Source: Marinibacterium sp. (lineage in GTDB: Bacteria > Pseudomonadota > Alphaproteobacteria > Rhodobacterales > Rhodobacteraceae). Taken from it: 36,742 nucleotides of DNA. Below, in pieces: positions 1-7,989 of the stretch. The DNA is taken from the NCBI GenBank assembly GCA_025800215.1, contig JAOXSC010000088.1, positions 1-36,742 of the forward strand. The letters are read 5' to 3'. Positions within the stretch are counted from its first letter, which is position 1. Each line of letters starts with the position of its first letter. Below the pieces are notes generated by a model. It saw only the letters and a program-made list of their open reading frames with translations. It was not told the origin of the DNA and ran no database searches. The position numbers and the translations under genes were made by a program.

Positions 1-354
1 GCGGATGATCGACCCTGATAACCATAGCGCGGCCACCGCCGTCGATGATCCGATGGTCACGCGGCCTCCGATCCGGCGGTCGCGAATGCCCTGCACCACC
101 TGTGAGACCCGGCCAAAGGCCGACGCCAGCGCGTCGGCCAGCGCTTCGCCATCCGGGGTCAGCTCGACCCCGCGATGACGCCGCAGGAAAAGGGGCTGGC
201 CCAGTTCGCCTTCCAGCGCCTTGATCTGGTGGCTGACCGCACCGGGCGTGACCGACAGCTCTTGTGCTGCCTTCTTGAAACTGAGATGCCGCGCGGCCGC
301 TTCGAAGGCCGTAAGCGTGGTCAGAGGCGGGAGCTGATAGTGACGGCGGGACAT
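1..354 (-). CDS. LysR-family transcriptional regulator, N-terminal part (runs off the window)
   Basis: The minus strand reads from an ATG at 352-354 to the window edge without a stop, giving 118 codons. The protein begins MSRRHYQLPPL and continues into a classic LysR winged helix-turn-helix: LTAFEAAARHLSF, then AAQELSVTPGAVSHQI, then LEGELGQPLFLRR. This arrangement is typical of the GcvA/AmpR-like branch. The effector-binding domain is only just entered (VTIGSS) before the window ends, so the ligand cannot be guessed. The gene points away from the DUF202 gene at 489, so 355-488 could hold its promoter. The family assignment is firm; the target is unknown. Confidence 0.9.
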   Translation of the reverse strand, partial: MSRRHYQLPPLTTLTAFEAAARHLSFKKAAQELSVTPGAVSHQIKALEGELGQPLFLRRHRGVELTPDGEALADALASAFGRVSQVVQGIRDRRIGGRVTIGSSTAVAALWLSGSIIR

Positions 355-488
355 GGGGCGGTCCGGGACAGGATGATCTCAGTTCATCCGACCTTGCGCC
401 CTTTGGCCTGCGCGGGCTGTTCTGTTTGCGACCTGACCCTGTGCAAACCCTGCTTGCCCTGCAGGGTGCTTTCTGGTTCCGATAGGGT

Positions 489-785
489 ATGTCCGAACAG
501 TCTTCGTCAGATCTGGCCATCCGACGCGCCGAAGATACCGTGATGCTGGCGGTGATCCGCAGCGATCTGGCCAATCAGCGCACGTTGCTGGCGCATGTGA
601 AAACCGCGCTTGGCATGTCGGTGGCGGGGCTGGGGTTTCTCAAATTCGCGGGGCAGGATCCGGTCCTGTCGCTGCTGGGTGTCATCGCATTGCCGGTGTC
701 GGTCGGGGTCTTGGGGCTGGGCGTGGCAAGCTTTCTGCTGACCCGCCGCCGCATCCGCGCCGAAGCGCGCGATGCGGGGCTGTGA
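489..785 (+). CDS. DUF202-type small membrane protein
   Basis: A 98-residue protein. The segment ANQRTLLAHVKTALGM (about residues 28-43) matches the conserved start of DUF202/YidH-like proteins, where an RT-L-A-(W/H)-x-(R/K)-TAL motif leads into the first membrane helix. Two hydrophobic helices follow (about 40-55 and 62-83), and the tail is basic (LLTRRRIRAEAR), consistent with a cytoplasmic C-terminus. The start at 489 (ATGTCCGAACAG) is the only Met ahead of the conserved region. It stands alone, with no obvious operon partner. The biochemical function of the family is not established. Confidence 0.75.
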   Translation: MSEQSSSDLAIRRAEDTVMLAVIRSDLANQRTLLAHVKTALGMSVAGLGFLKFAGQDPVLSLLGVIALPVSVGVLGLGVASFLLTRRRIRAEARDAGL

Positions 786-811
786 GCGGGCCAGAGCGCT
801 GAACGGACAGG

Positions 812-857
812 TCCTGACAGAGGTGGATTCCGGTAGGGGGCAGGACCCTATCACAAG
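812..857 (+). repeat. Left copy of a 46-nt imperfect inverted repeat
   Basis: This stretch, containing GAGGTGGATTCCGG and GGGGGCAGGACC, recurs in reverse complement at 1683-1728 with about 41 of 46 matching positions. The pair encloses the lower-GC Nudix gene. It lies 27 bp after the DUF202 stop codon. Sequence outside the 46 nt does not match between the two copies. Confidence 0.75.
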
Positions 858-1057
858 AAAAGCCAACGCCCGTTTACCATTTGACCCTACTTGATTTTTG
901 GCCTTCCTGGCCTCTTGTTTTTGCCGATGCAGAAGTCGTCTTGAAAAATCACTCTTTCAAATGGGAGGGTGATTGGCTCCTGTGCGGGACGAAGCTGTCG
1001 TTTGTGTCGTTCCGGACTGTGTCCGCTCTGGTGACTTCGTTTCGGTCGGACGTTTAG

Positions 1058-1561
1058 TTAAACGATTTGGAAAGTTCCGGTATCTTTGAACGACTGCCAG
1101 TGCGAAAATGTAGGATATTCGGTCGCGACGAAGCTATCGGGATCAATTTCCTCGTAGCGAACGAACCTGATTTCTGATGCTTCACCTCCGTCCGGTGCGT
1201 AGTCGGCGTTTGAAAGATAGCCATGCGCAAGCAGGGAGATGTTTTGCAATTGGTCCCCATTGGGATAAGTGTGCTGCTCGATGTTTGGATCTGACGACAA
1301 GCCAAACGCAGTTACTCTTTCCAAAGAGGCATTTGCCTCTTCCCTAGCTTCACGAAAGACAACATCCATCAAAGATTCTCCGAGTTCCATTGAACCGCCC
1401 GGCAAGCCCCAGTGACCGCTATCTGTCCGCTTGATTATCAAGAACCTACTCATGGCATCTTCGATCAAGACACGCGCACCGACTGCCAAGAGCCGCCTGT
1501 TTCCAACCAAGGCACGCAATTGCCCCAAATAGCTCTCGGAAAACTGCAATAGAAACTCCAT
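1058..1561 (-). CDS. Nudix hydrolase
   Basis: A 167-residue protein from the ATG at 1561. A longer reading from 1621 adds 20 poorly conserved, Cys-rich residues, and I prefer the shorter form because YLGQLRALVG then lies near the N-terminus, as is usual in this subfamily. The Nudix box is visible at about residues 56-78: G-x5-E (GSMELGE), seven residues, then REAREEANA. This fits G-x5-E-x7-R-E-U-x-E-E-x-G-U, except that the late Gly is Asn. The Mg-binding Glu pair is intact, so pyrophosphohydrolase activity on a nucleoside-diphosphate-linked substrate is expected; the substrate is unknown. Base composition is clearly AT-richer than the neighbours and the gene lies between inverted repeats, suggesting recent acquisition. 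Confidence 0.85.
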   Translation of the reverse strand: MEFLLQFSESYLGQLRALVGNRRLLAVGARVLIEDAMSRFLIIKRTDSGHWGLPGGSMELGESLMDVVFREAREEANASLERVTAFGLSSDPNIEQHTYPNGDQLQNISLLAHGYLSNADYAPDGGEASEIRFVRYEEIDPDSFVATEYPTFSHWQSFKDTGTFQIV

Positions 1562-1682
1562 CTTGAAACAAAAGACACTACGAGGACATGAACAGGCCTC
1601 GTTTTGCTGACAGTCATGCACGCTGCGATATCGGTCAAGAAGGGCTTTTAGCCGCTATTCTCCGCAGCGCAGCGGGCTTGGG

Positions 1683-1728
1683 CCTGTGATACGGTCCTGC
1701 CCCCTGCCGGAATCCACCTCTGACAGGC
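1683..1728 (-). repeat. Right copy of a 46-nt imperfect inverted repeat
   Basis: Reverse-complement partner of 812-857. The mismatches are scattered single bases rather than a gap. It lies about 120 bp downstream of the preferred Nudix start on the minus strand, and about 130 bp upstream of the ABC binding-protein gene. It could be the end of a small mobile cassette or one member of a dispersed repeat family. No transposase gene lies between the copies. Confidence 0.75.
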
Positions 1729-1858
1729 CTCGGCAGGCCACCGGCGCCCTGACCCGGCGTTGCGAGCCGAAAGGGCTGCACATCCTGTCGATCCGCGCTA
1801 AAGACTTGGGCAAGGGGCGGCCAAGACCCCCAACCCACACCATCCCGGAGGACCACAG

Positions 1859-3046
1859 ATGACCCACAAGACACCCCTGATCGCCGCCGCACTGGCAACC
1901 GCGCTGGCCGCCCCGGCCCTGGCCGAAGACGCCCCGGCATCTGCCGGCGATGACGTGCTGCGGATCGGGCTGGTCTATACGCTCTCGGGCCCCGCTGCGG
2001 CCCTGGGCGAGCAGGCTAGGAACGGGTTCATGCTGGCCGCCGACCGGATCGGAGATCTGGGCGGGATGAAAACCGAAATCATCGTGGTCGATGATGAGCG
2101 CCGCCCCGACAACGCCGCCGACAAGGCGCGCGAGCTGGTGGCGCGGGATCAGGTGGATTTTGTTGTCGGCCCGATCTTTTCCAACGTGCTGATGGCCATC
2201 CACCGGCCGGTGACCGAAACCGGCACCATCCTGATTTCCACCAATGCGGGCCCGTCGAATTTCGCGGGGGCCGATTGCCACCCCAATTTCTTTGCGACCT
2301 CGTATCAGAACGACCAGAACCACGAGGTCATGGGCGCCTATGCGCAGGCGCAGGGCTATCAGAATGTCTTTCTGATGGCGCCGAATTATCAGGCCGGCAA
2401 AGACAGCCTTGCGGGGTTCAAGAACTCGTATGACGGCGGCATCGCGGGCGAGGTGTTCACCGAACTCGGTCAGCTTGATTTTTCGTCGGAACTGGCCCAG
2501 ATCGCGGCGTTTCAGCCCGATGCCCTGTTTACCTTCATGCCCGGCGGGATGGGCGTGAACCTGGTGCGCCAATATGATCAGGCGGGGCTGGGCAGCATTC
2601 CGTTCCTGTCCGCGTTCACGGTGGACGAAACCACGCTGCCCGCCACGCAGGACGCGGCGCTTGGGTATCTTGGCGGGGCCAACTGGGCGCCCGACATGGA
2701 CAACGCCGCCAATGCGGCCTTTGTGTCGGCCTATCTTGATGCCCATGGCGCCGTGCCGGGCACCTATGCCATGCAGGCCTATGACGCGGCCCAGCTGATC
2801 GACGCGGCCGTGCGCAAGCTGGACGGAGACCTCAGCGATCGCGACGCCCTGCGTGCCGCCCTGGCCGAGGCCGATTTCGACAGCCCGCGCGGCGATTTCA
2901 AATTCGGCGTCAACCAGTTCCCGGTTCAGGATTTCTATCTGGTCGAAGCGATCAAGCGCGATGATGGCCTGTATCAGACATCGCTGCGCGAAAAGATCTT
3001 TGACGACTATGTCGATACCTACGCCGCCGACTGCACCATGCCCTAA
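1859..3046 (+). CDS. ABC transporter periplasmic substrate-binding protein, branched-chain amino acid (LivJ/LivK) type
   Basis: A 395-residue protein. GGAGGA at about 1846-1851 precedes the ATG at 1859. The first 22 residues form a signal peptide (MTHKTPLIAAALATALA, then APALA before EDAP). The mature part starts LRIGLVYTLSGPAA and continues GFMLAADRI and IIVVDDERRPD, the standard opening of type I periplasmic binding proteins (Peripla_BP_6). It is the first gene of a complete five-gene importer on the same strand. Relatives of this shape bind amino acids, amides or aromatic acids, and the sequence does not show which. The Cys pair near residues 138 and 393 might form a disulfide. Confidence 0.92.
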   Translation: MTHKTPLIAAALATALAAPALAEDAPASAGDDVLRIGLVYTLSGPAAALGEQARNGFMLAADRIGDLGGMKTEIIVVDDERRPDNAADKARELVARDQVDFVVGPIFSNVLMAIHRPVTETGTILISTNAGPSNFAGADCHPNFFATSYQNDQNHEVMGAYAQAQGYQNVFLMAPNYQAGKDSLAGFKNSYDGGIAGEVFTELGQLDFSSELAQIAAFQPDALFTFMPGGMGVNLVRQYDQAGLGSIPFLSAFTVDETTLPATQDAALGYLGGANWAPDMDNAANAAFVSAYLDAHGAVPGTYAMQAYDAAQLIDAAVRKLDGDLSDRDALRAALAEADFDSPRGDFKFGVNQFPVQDFYLVEAIKRDDGLYQTSLREKIFDDYVDTYAADCTMP

Positions 3047-3067
3047 GCCCGGACGAAAGACCTGCTG

Positions 3068-3985
3068 ATGACCAATCTGCTTGTTCTGCAACTGCTTAAC
3101 GGGTTGCAGCTGGGGGTTCTGCTGTTTCTGATCGCGGCCGGTCTGACGCTGGTCTTCGGGATCATGGATGTGGTGAACCTGGCCCATGGGGTGCTCTATA
3201 TGGTGGGGGGGTATCTCACGGCCAGTTTTGCCGCGCTCACGGGCAGTTTCTGGCTGGGACTGGGGCTGATGATCCCGGCGGCGGCCCTGATCGGGCTGGT
3301 GCTGGAATATGTTGTCATCCGCAGGCTTTATGAGCGTTCGCATCTGGATCAGGTTCTGGCGACCTTCGGTCTGGTGATGATCGCCAATGAAACCGTCAAG
3401 ATCATCTGGGGCACCGCCCCCATCGGCGTGCCCATGCCCGAGCTTCTGGACGGGTCGATCCCGCTCATGGGGCCCCTGAAATACCCGGTCTACCGGCTGG
3501 CGATCATTGCCGCAGGGCTGGCGGTGGCGGTGGGGCTTTATGTCATGGTCAACCACACCCGGCTTGGCATGCTGCTGCGCGCGGGCGCCACGCATCGCAA
3601 CATCGTGGCGGCGCTTGGTGTGCCGATCGGGCGGCTTTTTGCCATCGTCTTCATGCTGGGCACGGTGATGGCGTGCTTTGCGGGCGGGATCGTGGCACCG
3701 ATCCTGTCGGTCGATACCGGCATGGGTGAAAGCGTGCTGATCCTGACCTTTGTCGTGGTGGTGATCGGTGGCATCGGGTCGGTCAAGGGGGCGTTTTTCG
3801 GCGCCATCCTCGTGGCGCTGGTCGATACGGTGGGCGGGGTGTTCGGCCCCATCGCGATGCGCGCGGTGCTGGATCCGGCCGCCGCCGGGCAGGCGGGGCG
3901 GACGCTGGCGCCGATGCTGGTCTATATCCTGATGGCCGCAATCCTGTTTGCCCGGCCTCAGGGCCTGTTCGGAGCCCGCTCATGA
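3068..3985 (+). CDS. livH: Branched-chain amino acid-type ABC transporter permease (LivH)
   Basis: A 305-residue integral membrane protein with about eight hydrophobic segments. It opens LLNGLQLGVLLFLIAAGLTLVFGIMDVVNLAHG, cited here only by its hallmark pieces GLTLVFGIMD and NLAHG, which identify LivH. The EAA-like cytoplasmic loop with ATHRNIVAALGV (about residues 174-185) is the coupling site for the LivG/LivF ATPases. The gene starts 21 bp after the binding-protein stop codon and its end overlaps livM by 4 bp (ATGA), so the genes are co-transcribed and probably translationally coupled. The symbol reflects family membership; the substrate need not be leucine, isoleucine or valine. Confidence 0.93.
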   Translation: MTNLLVLQLLNGLQLGVLLFLIAAGLTLVFGIMDVVNLAHGVLYMVGGYLTASFAALTGSFWLGLGLMIPAAALIGLVLEYVVIRRLYERSHLDQVLATFGLVMIANETVKIIWGTAPIGVPMPELLDGSIPLMGPLKYPVYRLAIIAAGLAVAVGLYVMVNHTRLGMLLRAGATHRNIVAALGVPIGRLFAIVFMLGTVMACFAGGIVAPILSVDTGMGESVLILTFVVVVIGGIGSVKGAFFGAILVALVDTVGGVFGPIAMRAVLDPAAAGQAGRTLAPMLVYILMAAILFARPQGLFGARS

Positions 3986-4938
3986 CCGCGCCGCGCATTC
4001 ATGGGCGCGTGGTCGCAGCACTGATGCTCTTTGCCGGGTTTGCCCTGCTGCCGCTGGTGGCCTGGCTGGCGGATGATCCGTTTCTGGTGGTGATCGGCGC
4101 GCGCATCCTGGCCTATGGCATTGCGGCGCTGGCGCTGGATCTGATCCTGGGGTTCGGTGCGATGGTGTCCTTTGGCCATGCCGCCTATCTGGGGTTCGGA
4201 GCCTATGCGGTTGCGATCCTGTCCCGCTTTGGCATCACCGATCTGGGGCTGCACATGGCAGCAGCCGTGGTGGTGTCGGCCGGTTTTGCGCTGATCACCG
4301 GCGCGATTTCGCTGCGCACGCGAGGGGTGTATTTCATTATGATCACACTGGCCTTTGGTCAGATGGTCTATTTCTTCTTCACCTCGCTGTCGGCCTTTGG
4401 GGGCGATGACGGCACCGGGTTGCGGCAACGCTCAACCCTGCTGGGCTCGTCCGTGCTGGAGCATGATCTGGTGTTCTTCTATGTCACGCTGGCGGTGCTG
4501 ATGGCGCTGTTCTGGCTGGCCCATCGCATTGTCGGGTCGCGCTTTGGGCGGGTGCTGACGGGCATTCGTGAAAATCCCACCCGGATCGAAGCGATCGGCT
4601 TTGCCCCGCGCCGCTATCAGCTGACGGCCTTTGTGATCTCGGGTTGCATGACGGCGATTGCGGGGGTGCTGCTGGCCAATCAGGCCGAATTCGTGTCGCC
4701 CGCCTTCATTTCGTGGCACCGCTCGGGCGAGCTGATCTTCATGGTCGTTCTGGGCGGCGCGGGCACGCTGTCGGGGGCCATTGCCGGGGCGGTGACGATG
4801 ATCGTCCTTGAAGAGTGGCTCGAAGTCTTCACCGAACACTGGAAACTGGTCTTTGGCATCATTCTGGTGCTGATGGTGCTCTATTCCCCGCGCGGGATCA
4901 CCGGCATCATCGAACGGCTGATGCGGGGGCGATCATGA
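3982..4938 (+). CDS. livM: Branched-chain amino acid-type ABC transporter permease (LivM)
   Basis: A 318-residue membrane protein. The motifs LDLILGFGAMVSFGHAAYLG (about residues 53-72) and IRENPTRIEAIGF (about 194-206) are the hallmarks of LivM, the second being the ATPase-coupling loop. Eight to ten hydrophobic segments are visible. It starts within the livH stop (ATGA at 3982-3985) and ends within the livG start (ATGA at 4935-4938), a fully coupled arrangement. With LivH it forms the transmembrane channel of the importer. Confidence 0.93.
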   Translation: MTAPRIHGRVVAALMLFAGFALLPLVAWLADDPFLVVIGARILAYGIAALALDLILGFGAMVSFGHAAYLGFGAYAVAILSRFGITDLGLHMAAAVVVSAGFALITGAISLRTRGVYFIMITLAFGQMVYFFFTSLSAFGGDDGTGLRQRSTLLGSSVLEHDLVFFYVTLAVLMALFWLAHRIVGSRFGRVLTGIRENPTRIEAIGFAPRRYQLTAFVISGCMTAIAGVLLANQAEFVSPAFISWHRSGELIFMVVLGGAGTLSGAIAGAVTMIVLEEWLEVFTEHWKLVFGIILVLMVLYSPRGITGIIERLMRGRS

Positions 4939-5684
4939 GCCGCCTGACCCTGCATGACCTCTGCCTCAGCTTCGGGGCGCTCAAGGTGACCGATCACGTG
5001 AGCCTTGCGGTCGAGCCCGGCGAAATCCACGCCATCATCGGCCCCAACGGTGCGGGCAAAACGACGCTGATTGCCCAGCTTTCGGGGCAGCTGACGCCCG
5101 ACAGTGGACGGATCGAACTGGACGGGTCCGACATCACCCATCTGTCGCCGCCTGCACGGGTGCATCGCGGGCTGGCCCGGTCGTTTCAGATCACATCGGT
5201 GCTGCCGGGGTTCAGCGTGCTTGAAAATGTGGCGCTGGCGGTGCAGGCGCGGTCGGGGTCAAGCTTTCGCTTCTTTGGTCGCGTGGCCGAAGAACAGCCC
5301 CTGAACGACGCCGCGCGCGCCGTGCTGGATGCGACCGATCTGGGCGATCGGCTTCATGTGCTGGCCGGGGCGCTGTCGCATGGCGAACACCGGCGTCTGG
5401 AATTGGCGATCGCGCTGGCCACCGATCCCAGCGTGCTGCTGCTGGATGAGCCGCTGGCCGGCATCGGCGGTGCCGAAGCCGAGCGGTTTGTAGAACAGCT
5501 GCGCGCGCGCAAGGGGCAGCTGACCATGGTGCTGATCGAACATGACATGGATGCGGTCTTTGCCCTGGCCGACCGGGTGTCGGTGCTGGTCTATGGCCGG
5601 ATCATCGCCACCGGAACACCCGATCAGATCCGCAGCGACCCGGCGGTGCGCGCGGCCTATCTTGGGCAAGAGGAGGCATCGTGA
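4935..5684 (+). CDS. livG: Branched-chain amino acid-type ABC transporter ATP-binding protein (LivG)
   Basis: A 249-residue ATPase. The open frame continues upstream to 4815, but the ATG at 4935 overlaps the livM stop as ATGA and places the protein start (MSRLTLHDLCLSFGALK) exactly where LivG proteins begin. The Walker A motif GPNGAGKTT is at residues 36-44. The signature region is degenerate (ALSHGEHRRLELAIAL instead of LSGGQ), Walker B is VLLLDEPLAGIG, and the switch His lies in LIEHDMD. LSHGEHRRLE is a common LivG variant, so activity is expected. It pairs with LivF on the inner face of the membrane to power import. Confidence 0.93.
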   Translation: MSRLTLHDLCLSFGALKVTDHVSLAVEPGEIHAIIGPNGAGKTTLIAQLSGQLTPDSGRIELDGSDITHLSPPARVHRGLARSFQITSVLPGFSVLENVALAVQARSGSSFRFFGRVAEEQPLNDAARAVLDATDLGDRLHVLAGALSHGEHRRLELAIALATDPSVLLLDEPLAGIGGAEAERFVEQLRARKGQLTMVLIEHDMDAVFALADRVSVLVYGRIIATGTPDQIRSDPAVRAAYLGQEEAS

Positions 5685-6385
5685 TGCTGCAGGTGTCGGG
5701 TCTTGTCGCCGGCTATGGCCAGAGCCGGATCCTGCACGGGATCGACCTGCAGGTGGCACAGGGCGAGGTTGTGACCCTGCTGGGGCGCAACGGCATGGGC
5801 AAGACGACCACGATCAACACGATTTTCGGCCTGATCCCGGCGCGGGCGGGGCGGGTCGTGGTGGACGGGCGCGACCTGACCGGGGCTGAACCCCACCTGA
5901 TCGCACGCGCCGGTCTGGGTCTGGTGCCCGAAGGGCGGCAGATCTTTCCAACCCTGACGGTGCAGGAAAACCTGCAGGTCACCGCGCGCAAGGACGGGCG
6001 TAAAGGTGGGCGTTGGACGTTGGATCGGATCTATGACCTGTTCCCACGTCTGTCCGAGCGCCGGGGCAACATGGGCGATCAGCTGTCGGGTGGTGAACAG
6101 CAGATGCTGGCCATCGGGCGCGCCTTGATGACCAACCCGCGCCTACTGGTGCTCGACGAGGCGACCGAAGGCCTTGCCCCGCTGATCCGCGCTGACATCT
6201 GGGCCGTGCTGGCGCGGCTCAAATCCGAAGGCGAAGCGATCCTGGTGATCGACAAGAATGTCGAGGCCCTGACCCGCCTTGCCGATCACCACGTGGTGAT
6301 CGAAAAGGGGCGCGTCGCGTGGTCAGGCAGCACCGCAGAACTGCTTGCCACGCCGCAGGTGAAAGAACGGTTCCTGCAGGTGTGA
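5684..6385 (+). CDS. livF: Branched-chain amino acid-type ABC transporter ATP-binding protein (LivF)
   Basis: A 233-residue ATPase from the ATG at 5684, with GAGGAGG at 5670-5676 as ribosome-binding site. A GTG three bases earlier (5681) is an alternative start. Walker A is GRNGMGKTT (residues 34-42), GLVPEGRQIFP is the LivF-specific Q-loop region, the signature is LSGGEQQMLAIGRAL, and Walker B is LLVLDEATEGLAP. The gene overlaps the livG stop and closes the importer operon. Only about 45 bp separate it from the convergent membrane-protein gene, and no clear terminator hairpin was found there. Confidence 0.93.
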   Translation: MLQVSGLVAGYGQSRILHGIDLQVAQGEVVTLLGRNGMGKTTTINTIFGLIPARAGRVVVDGRDLTGAEPHLIARAGLGLVPEGRQIFPTLTVQENLQVTARKDGRKGGRWTLDRIYDLFPRLSERRGNMGDQLSGGEQQMLAIGRALMTNPRLLVLDEATEGLAPLIRADIWAVLARLKSEGEAILVIDKNVEALTRLADHHVVIEKGRVAWSGSTAELLATPQVKERFLQV

Positions 6386-6430
6386 CCCATCGCTTGCGCG
6401 GCTGGCCATGATCACCGCACAGGGGCCGCG

Positions 6431-6859
6431 TCAGGGCGTTTGGTCATGTCCAAGGACACTGTGATCTCCGCCCAGCCACCGGCGCAGGTCGTTGATGTCA
6501 AAGATCAGCGAAAACACGTTGGTGGCCAGCAGCACCGTCAGATAGGTGCTATAGGCTGCGCTGCCCTCGGGCCGGGCAAACAGCACGATCAGCACCAGCG
6601 GCGTCCAGAAAAACACGTGCCCACCGGCCACCAGCCGCGAAAACCCGCGATGCATGATCACGGTGATCAGGCTGGCCGCCATGCCGCCCCAGGCCAGCAG
6701 CGCAATCAGCGCGCCCTTGGGTTCGTTCAGAAAGGCGATGCTGGCCATATTGATGGGCCCAAGCCAAAACATCATCCAGAGGATGACCCAGGTCGGCAGG
6801 GCTTTGAGCGAATGCCAGATCGCGGCAAACAATGATGGGTGGTCAGGGCGGTGTGTCAT
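6431..6859 (-). CDS. Small four-helix membrane protein of unknown function
   Basis: A 142-residue protein with four hydrophobic stretches (about residues 21-43, 47-68, 80-97 and 105-120) separated by short polar loops. The start is MTHRPDHPSLFAAIWHSLKALP and the end is acidic and soluble (DINDLRRWLGGDHSVLGHD). I do not recognise a named family. It converges with livF and is followed upstream by 170 bp with no gene. Its codon use fits the surrounding genome, so it is probably a resident gene. Confidence 0.7.
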   Translation of the reverse strand: MTHRPDHPSLFAAIWHSLKALPTWVILWMMFWLGPINMASIAFLNEPKGALIALLAWGGMAASLITVIMHRGFSRLVAGGHVFFWTPLVLIVLFARPEGSAAYSTYLTVLLATNVFSLIFDINDLRRWLGGDHSVLGHDQTP

Positions 6860-7030
6860 GGCGGATCCCGATGGCAGGTGGTTGGACAGGCCGCTGGTCT
6901 GATCATGGCGGCGGTTCGGTCTGGCCGGGCTAGCAAGCCGGGCAGCGCCGCTCGAGCGGTTTTTGGGCCGATCACTCAGATATGATCCAAGGTGCGGACC
7001 AGTCGATCACTTATTGTTCCGATGCGGCGG

Positions 7031-7975
7031 TCACAGGGCCAGCGCCGCGCGCAGGAACCCCATCACCGCAGCGCGCGACGCATGGGTTTCGTGATGACCG
7101 ATCTCTGCCTCGCGCCGCAGGGTCAGGGCCGCCGGGTCGCGGGCATAGGCGCGTCGCAGCCGATCGGCGGCGGGCCTATAGGCCGCATCGGGGGTCAGCG
7201 GATCGCGCGCGCCGGTCATCACAAATTGCGGGCGGGGCGCAACAAGGGCTGCGATGTCGCCCATGTCATGATCGGGCAGAAGGCCCGGAATGGTCATGTA
7301 GGGTCCGTGCAGATCATGCGCGCCACTGTCGATGAGCGGGCCGATATTGGCAAAGACGCAAAGCTGGGCACAGGCCGTCACATCGCCGCGCAGCGCCGCG
7401 ACCAGATAGGCCAGCGTGCCGCCCATCGAGATCCCCACCGTTGCGATCCGGTCCGTGGCGCCAAGGGCGCGCAGCACCTCAAGCGTGGCGATCAGATCCC
7501 CGGCCATCTGCCCCATGAGCGAGCCCCCGTGCCACAGGGCGGCCTTGGCCAGCGCCTCTTCGCGCCCCTCGCCCTGACGGGCGCCAAAGCCGCTCAGATC
7601 CGGGCAGATCACCGTGGCCCCCGCCTGCGCCAGCGCCAGCCCCAGAGGCGGATCGCACAAGGCCGGGCGACCGTCGGTCAGCTCGGATTTGCCGATGGCA
7701 TAGGCGTTCCCATGGGCATGGCAATAGAGCACCCCCGCACCCGCCCTTGTCGCCGTCTGGTCCAGAGGGGACAGGCACAACGCGGGAATGCCCCTCGCTC
7801 CGACCGTCAGGGCGCGCAGTCGCACGCCCTGATACCGCTGATCAGACAGCACCTGCCAGCGCACCGGCGCGGGCTCTGGCGCGGGCAGGCCGAGCAAACT
7901 GGCGAGGGCAGGGCGGGTCAGATCAGGCAATTGCAATTTCCGCTCAACTGGTATACTAGTGCGCCAGAGTACCAT
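7031..7975 (-). CDS. Alpha/beta hydrolase, dienelactone-hydrolase/carbohydrate-esterase-like
   Basis: A 314-residue protein from the ATG at 7975. The nucleophile elbow is GISMGG (Ser about 183), the oxyanion region is YCHAHGNAYA, the acid is probably Asp in GARDPLTP, and the catalytic His is in GHHETHASR. No signal peptide is seen, so it acts in the cytoplasm. The start is uncertain: the frame stays open to an ATG at 8020 inside uxuA, and TTG codons at 7936 and 7930 would leave the operator at 7948-7959 outside the gene. It is divergent from uxuA across that operator, so it may be a member of the glucuronide regulon, for example removing acyl or methyl ester groups from imported sugars. That role is inferred. 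Confidence 0.8.
   Translation of the reverse strand: MVLWRTSIPVERKLQLPDLTRPALASLLGLPAPEPAPVRWQVLSDQRYQGVRLRALTVGARGIPALCLSPLDQTATRAGAGVLYCHAHGNAYAIGKSELTDGRPALCDPPLGLALAQAGATVICPDLSGFGARQGEGREEALAKAALWHGGSLMGQMAGDLIATLEVLRALGATDRIATVGISMGGTLAYLVAALRGDVTACAQLCVFANIGPLIDSGAHDLHGPYMTIPGLLPDHDMGDIAALVAPRPQFVMTGARDPLTPDAAYRPAADRLRRAYARDPAALTLRREAEIGHHETHASRAAVMGFLRAALAL
7931..7961 (+). promoter_or_regulatory. uxuA promoter with UxuR/ExuR-like operator
   Basis: The near-palindrome CTGGTATACTAG at 7948-7959 closely resembles the enterobacterial UxuR/ExuR site (TTGGTATACCAA). Its centre supplies a good -10 hexamer, TATACT at 7952-7957. TTGCAA at 7931-7936 is a possible -35 with a short 15-bp spacer. 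A regulator bound here would block RNA polymerase directly. The uxuA start codon is at 7990, with a purine-rich GGGGAGGG ribosome-binding site at about 7979-7986. The likely ligand is the GntR/FCD protein encoded by the second gene of the operon. The palindrome is seen directly; the binding is inferred. Confidence 0.6.
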
Positions 7976-7989
7976 CAGGGGAGGGCAGG

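Noticed and set aside
1655..3595. 646-codon minus-strand frame across the substrate-binding protein and livH
   Set aside because: Antisense to well-supported ABC transporter genes; no motif and a typical shadow-frame composition.
6949..6965. Possible terminator: CCGCTCGAGCGG palindrome followed by TTTTT
   Set aside because: The perfect palindrome leaves only a 4-bp stem around a TCGA loop, too weak, and no plus-strand gene ends nearby.
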